From Helicobacter sp. (lineage in GTDB: Bacteria; Campylobacterota; Campylobacteria; Campylobacterales; Helicobacteraceae), in contig NZ_JAFLSB010000020.1 in assembly GCF_022511165.1 (NCBI RefSeq), positions 1 to 25,058 of the forward strand: DNA of 25,058 bases, read 5' to 3'. A model generated the notes under the pieces. The model saw nothing but the letters and a program-made list of their open reading frames with translations. It did no database searches and was not told the DNA's origin. A program made the translations under genes and the position numbers. Of the stretch, positions 15,443-22,208 are shown in pieces (position 1 is the stretch's first letter; the number at the start of each line of letters is the position of its first letter).

Positions 15443-17491
15443 ATGGCACTTGGCACATTAAGTTCGCTTGGGCTTGGAAGCAAAGTTTTAAATCACGATG
15501 TGATTGACAAACTAAGAGAAGCTGATGAAGCTTCAATCATTAAACCTATCGACAAAAAAATCGAACAAAATGTCGAGAAACAAACCGAGCTTGTTGCCAT
15601 CACTTCTTCTTTGCGTAATTTGAAATCAAGCACGAATAAACTTGCTGATTATTCAACTTATTTAGGACGCTCAAGCAATGTCGTTGGTGATGCAATCAAA
15701 GCTACAATCTCTTCAGGTGTGCCAACCCAAGATATTAAAATTGATGTAGATTCTGTGGCAACCTCTGATATTAATGAAATAGGTTCAAAATATGAGAGTA
15801 GAGAATCTGCTTTTAGCCAAAAAGATGTGGTACTCAAGTTCAACCACAAAGGTCAGGATTACAAAATCGATATTAAGGCAGGTATGGAGCTAGGCGAGGT
15901 AGCACAGCTTATTACTGATACGACAAAAGGCGAGGTAATGGGGATTGTGATGAAAACAGGTGGCTCAAATCCCTACCAACTAATGATTAACTCAAAAGAT
16001 ACAGGAGAAGCTTCGCGCGTATATTTTGGCTCAACCACAAGTGGCTCTGTCTTACCTAGCGGGGCATTTGAGCTTAATGATGGGGATTTTTCTATCACAC
16101 TTAAAGATAAAAAAGGTAATGACAAAACCCTCTCTATCACATTGCCCAAAACAAGCACAAACTCCAAATCTCAAGATAATGCCCAAGCCCTCAAAGAAGC
16201 AGTCATTGCAGCAATCAAAGATGATTCTGACTTTGAGGGTATGCTTGATAATGATTTGAATATTGGCGTGGGTGGGGCAAATAGCGATATACTTACAATC
16301 AATGATAGACGCGGATACAAGGTTATTATCGAGGGGAATAAATCCCAAATGTTAGGCTTTGGTGCAGACAATAAAAGCACAGATAGTGATGATTTAATGG
16401 TAGCAACCAAAAGTGTGGGCGCAGGGCTACTCAAAGGCACAATTAATATAGGAAGTGTCCCGCTTGATTTATCCACGCTCACGAGCAAGAAAAATACAGC
16501 CGCACAAAATGCAAAAAATATAGCAGAGGCGATTAATAATATTGCGGGAATCTACGCTTCTGTCGATAGTGAAGGCAGACTTGTGATTAATTCTGATACA
16601 GGAGAAGTGAATATTTTTGCCAATAATGATCCAGAGAGCAAAAAGGCACTTGAGGATTTAGGCTTAAAATCAGGTGTTACAATGGATTATGCTAAAACGC
16701 AAGAAGAGCTTTTCAAAATACGCAAGGTACAGGCTGCTGATGATGCGGTATTTTCATATAATGGCATTTCTATGAGACGCCCTACAAATACCATAGAAGA
16801 TGTAGTAAGCGGGGTTAATATTGAGCTTCTTACAACAACTGAGCCAGGAAAGCCTGCTGTGATTAATATCACACGCAATGATGAAGAGATTATAGAAAAT
16901 GTGAAAAAATTTGTAGAGGCTTATAATGAGCTTGGATTAAAACTTGATGAAGTTACGCGTTATGATGAAGATTCAAAAATAGCAGGTGTTTTTAATGGAA
17001 ATAGTGATATTCGTATGATACGTCCTGCGCTTAATCGCATTTTTTCTACGACTGTTACAACAGAAACTGAAATCAAGGGGCTTGCACAGTATGGATTATC
17101 TCTTGATGAAAAAGGCGTGATGAGCCTTGATGTGAGCAAGCTTCAAATGACTCTAAGCTCTGACCCACAAGGCACACAAGAGTTTTTTTATGGAAGCGTT
17201 CAAACATCAGAATTTAAGGAGGTGCAAATTGATGGTGTGTTTAAAAAATTCAATCAAGAAATTGATAGGCTTTTAAATGGTGGCAATGCGCGATTGAAAC
17301 TACTTGAAGAAAGTCTCACGCGAGATGATAAAAAATTGCGTGAAGATCGTAAAAAAGCAGTTGAACAGCTCAATACGCGCTATGACATTATGGCACAAAG
17401 GTTTGCAGCCTATGATTCTCAAATTTCTAAGACAAACAATGCTTTCAGTAGCGTTCAGCTGATGATTGATCAATCTGTGGCTAAAAAATAA
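15443..17491 (+). CDS. fliD: Flagellar filament cap protein FliD
   Basis: The 682-residue protein has the length of H. pylori FliD (about 685). The cap sits at the filament tip and folds incoming flagellin. The N-terminus (MALGTLSSLGLGSKVLN) and C-terminal coiled coil (~620-680, with LREDRKKAVEQLNTRYDIMA and FSSVQLMIDQSV) are the conserved D0/D1 segments. The middle holds the variable D2/D3 domains rich in beta strand. AAGGAGG precedes the ATG. fliS follows after ten bases, matching the order fliD-fliS seen in most flagellate bacteria. There is no sign of disruption. Confidence 0.96.
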   Translation: MALGTLSSLGLGSKVLNHDVIDKLREADEASIIKPIDKKIEQNVEKQTELVAITSSLRNLKSSTNKLADYSTYLGRSSNVVGDAIKATISSGVPTQDIKIDVDSVATSDINEIGSKYESRESAFSQKDVVLKFNHKGQDYKIDIKAGMELGEVAQLITDTTKGEVMGIVMKTGGSNPYQLMINSKDTGEASRVYFGSTTSGSVLPSGAFELNDGDFSITLKDKKGNDKTLSITLPKTSTNSKSQDNAQALKEAVIAAIKDDSDFEGMLDNDLNIGVGGANSDILTINDRRGYKVIIEGNKSQMLGFGADNKSTDSDDLMVATKSVGAGLLKGTINIGSVPLDLSTLTSKKNTAAQNAKNIAEAINNIAGIYASVDSEGRLVINSDTGEVNIFANNDPESKKALEDLGLKSGVTMDYAKTQEELFKIRKVQAADDAVFSYNGISMRRPTNTIEDVVSGVNIELLTTTEPGKPAVINITRNDEEIIENVKKFVEAYNELGLKLDEVTRYDEDSKIAGVFNGNSDIRMIRPALNRIFSTTVTTETEIKGLAQYGLSLDEKGVMSLDVSKLQMTLSSDPQGTQEFFYGSVQTSEFKEVQIDGVFKKFNQEIDRLLNGGNARLKLLEESLTRDDKKLREDRKKAVEQLNTRYDIMAQRFAAYDSQISKTNNAFSSVQLMIDQSVAKK

Positions 17492-17501
17492 GGAGTAACC
17501 A

Positions 17502-17885
17502 ATGCATAGCAACAACGCTTATAACCTTTATCAACAAAATTCGGTTTCTGTAGAATCCCCCGTTAAGCTCATAGAGATGCTTTATGAAGGGATTTTGCGC
17601 TTTTGTGCTCAAGCAAAGCGACATATGGAAGCAGAGGATATTGAGAAAAAAATCTACTACATCAACCGCACGACAGATATTTTCACAGAACTTCTCAATA
17701 CGCTTGATTATGATAAAGGTGGTGATGTGGCAGTATATCTCACAGGACTTTATACACACCAAATCAAGCTCCTTACACAAGCAAATGTGGCAAATGATAC
17801 CAGTAAGATTGATATTGTTATGAATGTAGCCAAAGGACTTTTAGAAGCGTGGAGAGAAATTAACCAAGATGAGTTGGCTCGATAA
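17502..17885 (+). CDS. fliS: Flagellin export chaperone FliS
   Basis: This 127-residue, all-helical cytoplasmic protein binds the C-terminal disordered end of flagellin and keeps it unpolymerised until export. The N-terminus NAYNLYQQNSVSVESPVKLIEMLYEG matches the FliS family start, followed by the helix with IEKKIYYINRTTDIFTELLNTLDYDKGG. An AAGGAG site stands before the ATG. The last 17 bases overlap the next small gene. Confidence 0.96.
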   Translation: MHSNNAYNLYQQNSVSVESPVKLIEMLYEGILRFCAQAKRHMEAEDIEKKIYYINRTTDIFTELLNTLDYDKGGDVAVYLTGLYTHQIKLLTQANVANDTSKIDIVMNVAKGLLEAWREINQDELAR

Positions 17886-18102
17886 ACTTAAAATTGCCCT
17901 GCTCAACGAAGATGATCAAGGTGCATTTCTCCTTGTAGATAATCTCCCGCCAAGTCTTGAAAATGCTCCACTTGAAGATAAACTCCAAGCCTTAGAGCTT
18001 ATTAGCCAAACAAAAGCACTCTTAGAATCAAAGCAGATTCAAGCTAGAATTCATATGGAGCAGATTCAAGCAGCAAAAAAATTCCTCGAAAACACACCCT
18101 AA
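17869..18102 (+). CDS. Small helical protein after fliS, possible FliT-like chaperone, 77 aa
   Basis: A 77-residue acidic, Leu/Gln/Glu-rich protein with three predicted helices and no signal or membrane segment. It overlaps fliS by 17 bases and holds the position of H. pylori HP0754. In many bacteria fliD-fliS is followed by fliT, a small helical chaperone of FliD, and size and position would fit. However, no FliT sequence signature is visible to me, so the name is only a hypothesis. Confidence 0.7.
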   Translation: MSWLDKLKIALLNEDDQGAFLLVDNLPPSLENAPLEDKLQALELISQTKALLESKQIQARIHMEQIQAAKKFLENTP

Positions 18103-18113
18103 AAGAGCATTAA

Positions 18114-18151
18114 ACACAAAAAACAAACGTTAAAAAGCACTTTTTTTGTGT
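18114..18151 (+). terminator. A/T stem-loop after the flagellar block
   Basis: ACACAAAAAA and TTTTTTGTGT make a perfect 10-bp A/T-rich arm pair around an 18-base loop. An inner AAAAAG-CA-CTTTTT pairing followed by T7 is an alternative. Either may end the ten-gene block. It is weak by GC standards. Confidence 0.35.
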
Positions 18152-18163
18152 GAAGTTTTCAAC

Positions 18164-18179
18164 AAAAAAAAAAAAAAAA
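18164..18179 (+). repeat. A16 homopolymer upstream of hup
   Basis: Sixteen A lie ten bases before the -35 of the hup promoter, where UP elements bind the RNA polymerase alpha subunit. Such long tracts slip easily at replication, so length may vary between cells. Confidence 0.85.
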
Positions 18180-18189
18180 CCACCTAGTC

Positions 18190-18218
18190 TTGACTTTAAA
18201 TTTTAAAATGAGTAGAAT
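18190..18218 (+). promoter_or_regulatory. hup promoter (-35 TTGACT, 17-base spacer, -10 TAGAAT)
   Basis: This is the only promoter in the window with a good -35, ideal spacing and good -10. It starts transcription near 18225, about 30 bases before the hup ATG. The A16 tract upstream probably strengthens it. Confidence 0.72.
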
Positions 18219-18255
18219 AGGCACGCCTAGAAATTTTAGAACAAGGAGTTTGGTT

Positions 18256-18543
18256 ATGAATAAGGCAGAGTTTGTAGAATTGGTTAAGAAAGTCGGCAGT
18301 TATAGCACAAAAAAAGAAGCTGAACAAGCAGTAAGTGCTTTTACAGAAGCCATTTCTAAAGCCCTTTCTCAGAAAAAAAGTGTCGAGCTTGTTGGTTTTG
18401 GTAAATTTGAAACAGCTATTCAAAAAGCAAAAACTGGTAAGGTTCCTGGGACAAATAAAACATATAAGACACAAGAAAAATCTGTGCCTAAGTTTAGACC
18501 TGGAAAAGGCTTGAAAGATCAAGTAGCTAAGACTAAAAAATAA
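18256..18543 (+). CDS. hup: DNA-binding protein HU
   Basis: A 95-residue HU-type nucleoid protein: MNKAEFVELVKKVG starts the helical dimer body, VELVGFGKFET (43-53) is the conserved beta core, and the arm tip reads GKVPGTNKTY, with P64 in the place of the DNA-intercalating proline; KSVPKFRPGKGLK completes the fold. The tip differs from the E. coli RNPQTG form, as in H. pylori HU. Upstream in-frame codons reach back to 18190, but that would put the promoter inside the gene; the ATG at 18256 has AAGGAG upstream. It has its own promoter and ends at a hairpin, so it is one gene per transcript. Confidence 0.96.
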   Translation: MNKAEFVELVKKVGSYSTKKEAEQAVSAFTEAISKALSQKKSVELVGFGKFETAIQKAKTGKVPGTNKTYKTQEKSVPKFRPGKGLKDQVAKTKK

Positions 18544-18553
18544 CTCTCTAATG

Positions 18554-18576
18554 CCCTAGTGGCTACGCCATTAGGG
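18554..18576 (+). terminator. Hairpin terminator shared by convergent hup and gpsA
   Basis: CCCTAGTGG and CCATTAGGG form a 9-bp stem (one G-U pair) with a 5-base loop, followed by ATTTTA on the plus strand. The gpsA stop codon lies in the loop. It probably works for hup and may also serve gpsA. Confidence 0.6.
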
Positions 18577-19498
18577 ATTTTAGACTTTCCCTTACACTTT
18601 TTCCCTCAATAATAAGACTAACCTCTCTTGCAATGGGTGTGTAGATATTCTCTCTTTGTCCTATTTCTGTGATTGCTTTGGCAGTGATTACGCCTTCAGC
18701 AACCTCACCAAGATCTTCTAAAATCTGTGCAATAGGCTTATTCTCTGCTAATCCTAGTCCTACACGATAATTTCGCGACATTGTAGAATTTGAAGTCAAA
18801 AACAAATCTCCTGCACCAGAAAGCCCTAAGAATGTTTCCATTTTTGCACCAAAATGTTCCCCAAAACGACTCATTTCCACCAAACCACGAGCCAAAAGAG
18901 AGGCTTTTGCATTTGCGCCACAATGCAAGCCATCGCAGATTCCCCCTGCTATGGCAATCACATTTTTATATGCCCCAGCAACTTCACCACCCACAACATC
19001 AGGGCTTGCATAAGTTTTGATAAAATGTGGCATTAATGTGCCAAACTCACGACTTAAGCCTAAATTTCGCGAATGTATCACAAGTGCGCAAGGAAGAGCA
19101 TTGAGGACTTCAGAAGCAAAGCTAGGACCACAAAGATAGGCAATATGTTTATGTGGGATACGCTCCTCCATAATATCACTCACAAACGCCCCACTTCCAG
19201 ATTCTATACCCTTACTCGCACAAAGTATTTTAATATGATGGGGCAGGGCGGCATTACAAAGCCACTCGCGTAAAGCACTTGTAGCAATTGCCATTACAAA
19301 ATAATGTGAATCAAGCCCTTGATGATGTGTAACTTGTTTGATAGGCAAATGGGCATTGGCTGAAAGCCTTTCATTAAGTGGTGCAAGGAGGGCGCTAATA
19401 TCGCGCCTTGAGACAATGCACACTTCATTTTTTTCAGCCAACGCAAAGGCTAAAGCCCTCCCCCAAGCTCCACCACCAAAAATAGTGATTGTTTTCAT
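18563..19498 (-). CDS. gpsA: Glycerol-3-phosphate dehydrogenase [NAD(P)+]
   Basis: It reduces dihydroxyacetone phosphate to sn-glycerol-3-phosphate, the backbone of phospholipids, in the cytosol. The N-terminal Rossmann loop is GGGAWG (8-13), CASKGIE (93-99) and CGPSFASE (123-130) are family segments, catalytic K178 sits in AYKNVIAIAGG, and GLSGAGDL (225-232) with SRNYRVG (241-247) binds substrate. The length (311) is slightly short of E. coli's 339 and complete. GAGG precedes the ATG. It lies 45 bases downstream of the secreted protein gene on the same strand and may be co-transcribed with it. Confidence 0.96.
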   Translation of the reverse strand: MKTITIFGGGAWGRALAFALAEKNEVCIVSRRDISALLAPLNERLSANAHLPIKQVTHHQGLDSHYFVMAIATSALREWLCNAALPHHIKILCASKGIESGSGAFVSDIMEERIPHKHIAYLCGPSFASEVLNALPCALVIHSRNLGLSREFGTLMPHFIKTYASPDVVGGEVAGAYKNVIAIAGGICDGLHCGANAKASLLARGLVEMSRFGEHFGAKMETFLGLSGAGDLFLTSNSTMSRNYRVGLGLAENKPIAQILEDLGEVAEGVITAKAITEIGQRENIYTPIAREVSLIIEGKSVRESLKSLMA

Positions 19499-19543
19499 TT
19501 AAGCCTCACTTGTGCAAAAAAGCTACATTATTTGTGCTAAAAA

Positions 19544-20251
19544 TTAAAACACATAGCTATAAGTTAAAAAAATTTGTGTGGTATAGCTCCACGGATTTTC
19601 CCTCATTGCATCATTTGAGGCGATATGCTCTCCTAGCCACATTGCCCCACCACCTTGAGGCGCACCACCCATAGCTATGTATGCGTCATTGTTTGAAAGC
19701 TGCGTTTGTTTAAATGTGAGCATAAGGCGATGTGTTTTAAGAATAGTTAATGTCATACCAATGCTATTCACCCAGCCAGAATACGCCACCATATTGCCAT
19801 AATTATAGGCATTCTCATTAGAGCGCACCCCATCATCATAGGACTTGACTTTTCCACCGCGTCTTTGTGTATTAATCTCTAAGCCATTTGAGGCAAATAT
19901 CTCAAACTTTAGTCGAGAATTAGATTTGATAGCATAATTAAGCTTTAATCCCACGCCATAGCGAGAATTTGGCGCTTCAACACCATTACCACTTAATGCG
20001 GTATTACCCATTTCAAGTTCTGCTTCTGAATACCCCTCACTTGAGAAGCTATCAGCCTTTATTGATAGCTTTTTATCTTCTTCAGTTATCGCCTCTTCAC
20101 TTTGTTGCTCTTCTGCAACTTTTGGTGGCTCTGTCACTTGTGTAGGCAAGGAAATATCAAGCATTTCTTCATCATTCATAGGGGCAACCTCGATTCCATA
20201 CGCGCTCATCACCACACATACAAAACTCACAAAAAACACAAGTTTTTTCAC
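19544..20251 (-). CDS. Secreted, probable small outer-membrane beta-barrel protein, 235 aa
   Basis: The start is GTG with GGGGAG upstream. Residues 1-19 form a signal peptide cleaved after AYG. An acidic, Pro/Glu-rich linker (~20-75) follows, then a beta-pattern domain (~80-235) with alternating polar and hydrophobic strands (YGVGLKLNYAI, RLKFEIFASNG, RLMLTFKQTQL) and a C-terminal strand IFLTYSYVF ending in Phe, the usual BamA recognition end of outer-membrane barrels. About eight strands could fit. I recognise no named family. The Gly/Met stretch AMGGAPQGGGAMWLG is probably an external loop. It is upstream of gpsA and divergent from gatB. Confidence 0.8.
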   Translation of the reverse strand: MKKLVFFVSFVCVVMSAYGIEVAPMNDEEMLDISLPTQVTEPPKVAEEQQSEEAITEEDKKLSIKADSFSSEGYSEAELEMGNTALSGNGVEAPNSRYGVGLKLNYAIKSNSRLKFEIFASNGLEINTQRRGGKVKSYDDGVRSNENAYNYGNMVAYSGWVNSIGMTLTILKTHRLMLTFKQTQLSNNDAYIAMGGAPQGGGAMWLGEHIASNDAMRENPWSYTTQIFLTYSYVF

Positions 20252-20286
20252 TTTTTGCTCCCCATATTTGCTTAAATATATATTTG

Positions 20287-20292
20287 ATTATA
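20287..20292 (-). promoter_or_regulatory. Candidate -10 box for the outer-membrane protein gene
   Basis: A perfect TATAAT on the minus strand lies 35 bases before the GTG start. TTGACA is next to it but too close to act as its -35. Confidence 0.42.
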
Positions 20293-20360
20293 TTGTCAAA
20301 TCGGCATTTAAAGTATATCTTATAATGACCGATTCACTATGTAGAATCTTTTAATTATAT

Positions 20361-20394
20361 AAAAAATTCTTTAAAAATTTTATAAAAATTTTAT
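20361..20394 (+). repeat. Phased A-tracts with an 11-base tandem repeat upstream of gatB
   Basis: AAAAATTTTAT occurs twice in a row (20373-20383 and 20384-20394), preceded by AAAAAA at 20361. A-tracts repeat every 11-12 bases, about one helical turn, which predicts bent DNA just upstream of the gatB promoter. Confidence 0.6.
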
Positions 20395-20405
20395 CGGCTT
20401 TAGCC

Positions 20406-20411
20406 TATACT
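20406..20411 (+). promoter_or_regulatory. Candidate -10 box for gatB
   Basis: TATACT lies 41 bases before the gatB ATG and just after the phased A-tracts. TATAAT at 20321 is a second possible box further upstream. Confidence 0.4.
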
Positions 20412-20452
20412 AGCACTTTACATTCCAAGATTCCTACACAAAAAGGCTTATA

Positions 20453-21877
20453 ATGTCAGCGTATGAGACAATTATCGGATTAGAAGTGCATGTGCAGCTC
20501 AATACTCAAACAAAAATTTTTTGCTCCTGTGCCACGAGCTTTGGCGATGAACCCAATAAAAATGTCTGCCCCACTTGTCTAGGCTTACCCGGTGCTTTGC
20601 CCACGCTTAATCGTGAAGCTGTGAAAAAGGCTATCGCTTTTGGCACAGCCATTAATGCCACAATCAATCAAAATTCTATCTTTGCGCGTAAAAATTACTT
20701 TTATCCCGATTTGCCCAAAGCCTATCAAATTAGCCAATTTGAAATTCCAATCGTAGGGCGCGGCAATATTGAGATTGAATGCAATGAGCAAACAAAAACT
20801 ATCGGCATTACACGCGCTCACCTTGAAGAAGATGCAGGAAAAAATATCCACGAGGGGCAGCACTCAAAAGTCGATTTAAATCGCGCTTGCACACCTTTGT
20901 TAGAAATTGTCAGTGAGCCTGATATGCGTAGCTCTGATGAAGCCATAGCCTATCTCAAAAAACTGCATTCTATTGTGCGCTTTTTAGGTATAAGCGATGC
21001 AAATATGCAAGAGGGGAGTTTTCGATGTGATGCAAATGTCTCTATCCGCCCAAAAGGCGATGAGAAGCTCTACACACGCGTAGAAATTAAGAATCTTAAC
21101 TCCTTTAAATTTATCCAAAAAGCCATTGAATACGAAGTAGAGCGGCAAATTGAGGCGTGGGAGAATGGCACTTATAAAGATGAAGTTGTGCAAGAAACAA
21201 GACTTTTTGATACAGCCAAAGGCTCTACACGCTCAATGCGGGGCAAAGAGGAGGCAGCAGATTATCGCTATTTCCCAGACCCAGACCTACTCCCACTCTT
21301 TATTGACAAAGCCCTTATGCAAGAGGGGCAGAAGATTCCAGAAATGCCCGATGAAAAAAGGGCGCGGTATGTGCGAGATTTAGGGCTTAAACCCTATGAT
21401 GCGGGGGTGCTTACAGGTAGTCTTGAACTCGCCCTTTATTTTGAAGCAATGTTAGAATGCGGGGCAAGTGCTAAAGGTGCGCTTACTTGGCTTACCACAG
21501 AGCTTTTAGGACGCCTAAAGGGCGAAAATACTCTGCAAACCTGTGGGATTGCCCCTAGCACTCTTGCTACACTTGTCAAGCGCATTGAAGAGGGCAAAAT
21601 CAGTGGCAAAAGTGCTAAAGAAATCCTCGATGTGCTTGTAGAAAAAGGGGGCGATGTCGATAGTCTCATAGATTCTATGGGATTAGCCCAGCTCAATGAT
21701 GATGGGGCGATTTTAGCTGTCATTGAATCTGTGTTAAGTGCCAATGCCGATAAAGTGAGTGAATACAAAAGTGGCAAAGATAAGCTCTTTGGATTCTTTG
21801 TAGGGCAAGTGATGAAAAACGCCAAAGGCGCGAATCCTGCGCGTGTTAATGAGCTTTTAAAAGAAAAATTAAAGTAA
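20453..21877 (+). CDS. gatB: Asp-tRNA(Asn)/Glu-tRNA(Gln) amidotransferase subunit B
   Basis: GatB (474 residues) is the kinase/transfer subunit of GatCAB, which converts Glu-tRNA(Gln) and, where present, Asp-tRNA(Asn) to the amidated forms; Helicobacter relies on it because it lacks GlnRS. The N-terminus YETIIGLEVHVQLNTQTKIF is diagnostic. C24, C26, C39 and C42 (FCSC...CPTC) make the zinc site of the cradle domain. RAHLEEDAGKNIHEG and DYRYFPDPDLLPL are conserved catalytic segments. The C-terminal helical and YqeY-like tail (~300-474) is present. GatA and GatC are not in this window. It ends seven bases before the restriction-modification gene. Confidence 0.98.
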   Translation: MSAYETIIGLEVHVQLNTQTKIFCSCATSFGDEPNKNVCPTCLGLPGALPTLNREAVKKAIAFGTAINATINQNSIFARKNYFYPDLPKAYQISQFEIPIVGRGNIEIECNEQTKTIGITRAHLEEDAGKNIHEGQHSKVDLNRACTPLLEIVSEPDMRSSDEAIAYLKKLHSIVRFLGISDANMQEGSFRCDANVSIRPKGDEKLYTRVEIKNLNSFKFIQKAIEYEVERQIEAWENGTYKDEVVQETRLFDTAKGSTRSMRGKEEAADYRYFPDPDLLPLFIDKALMQEGQKIPEMPDEKRARYVRDLGLKPYDAGVLTGSLELALYFEAMLECGASAKGALTWLTTELLGRLKGENTLQTCGIAPSTLATLVKRIEEGKISGKSAKEILDVLVEKGGDVDSLIDSMGLAQLNDDGAILAVIESVLSANADKVSEYKSGKDKLFGFFVGQVMKNAKGANPARVNELLKEKLK

Positions 21878-21884
21878 CAAGGCT

Positions 21885-22208
21885 ATGCTTTATACTTTTA
21901 TACCTCTCAAATCTTTTATGCAAAAGTATCAAACATTGCACCCAAAGCCAGAAAACATAGAATCTTTTGTGCAACATCTTACAACTTACTTTTCGCGCCT
22001 TGCAGATTCTAGGCATTCTCGCACAAGCGCGGAAGAATTTGAGAAAAATATCTTGCGTGATTTACTCCAAAACACCTTTGCTTATAACACCAACACGCGC
22101 GATAAAATCGATTTAGCCATTTATGAAGATAATGCGCCTAAAGTGATTTTTGAATGTAAAAGTTTGACAAATAAGAATGAATTTATTAATGGGGGGGGGG
22201 GTAAATAG
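21885..22208 (+). CDS. Nuclease end of a phase-variable Type IIG restriction-modification gene, frame-shifted at the G-tract (107 aa as read)
   Basis: The 107-residue product holds a PD-(D/E)xK nuclease core: D76 in RDKIDLAIY, then thirteen residues to ECK (E90, K92). The frame then runs into Gly-Gly-Gly-Gly-Lys-stop at the 11-G tract. With 10 G the frame joins the downstream ORF (22201 onward) as one Type IIG enzyme of the Eco57I kind. As read it is a truncated nuclease half without methyltransferase or target-recognition part, so it is probably inert. The start ATG is seven bases after gatB; AAGG sits only two bases before it, so initiation may be weak or coupled to gatB. M12 is an alternative start without a ribosome-binding site. 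A sequencing error in the tract is possible. Confidence 0.85.
   Translation: MLYTFIPLKSFMQKYQTLHPKPENIESFVQHLTTYFSRLADSRHSRTSAEEFEKNILRDLLQNTFAYNTNTRDKIDLAIYEDNAPKVIFECKSLTNKNEFINGGGGK

Noticed and set aside
15443..15475. Possible sigma54 promoter (TGGCAC...) near fliD
   Set aside because: The GG-N10-GC spacing fails, and the motif lies inside the fliD coding start.
16052..16488. Minus-strand ORFs of about 100 codons inside fliD
   Set aside because: They are antisense shadows of a clearly coding, full-length FliD.
18190..18255. N-terminal extension of HU
   Set aside because: It would contain the -35/-10 promoter, and HU normally starts at MNKAEF with AAGGAG upstream.
22154..22159. ATG in the third frame that could serve a 12-G tract
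   Set aside because: It is followed at once by TAA, so it cannot lead into the methyltransferase.
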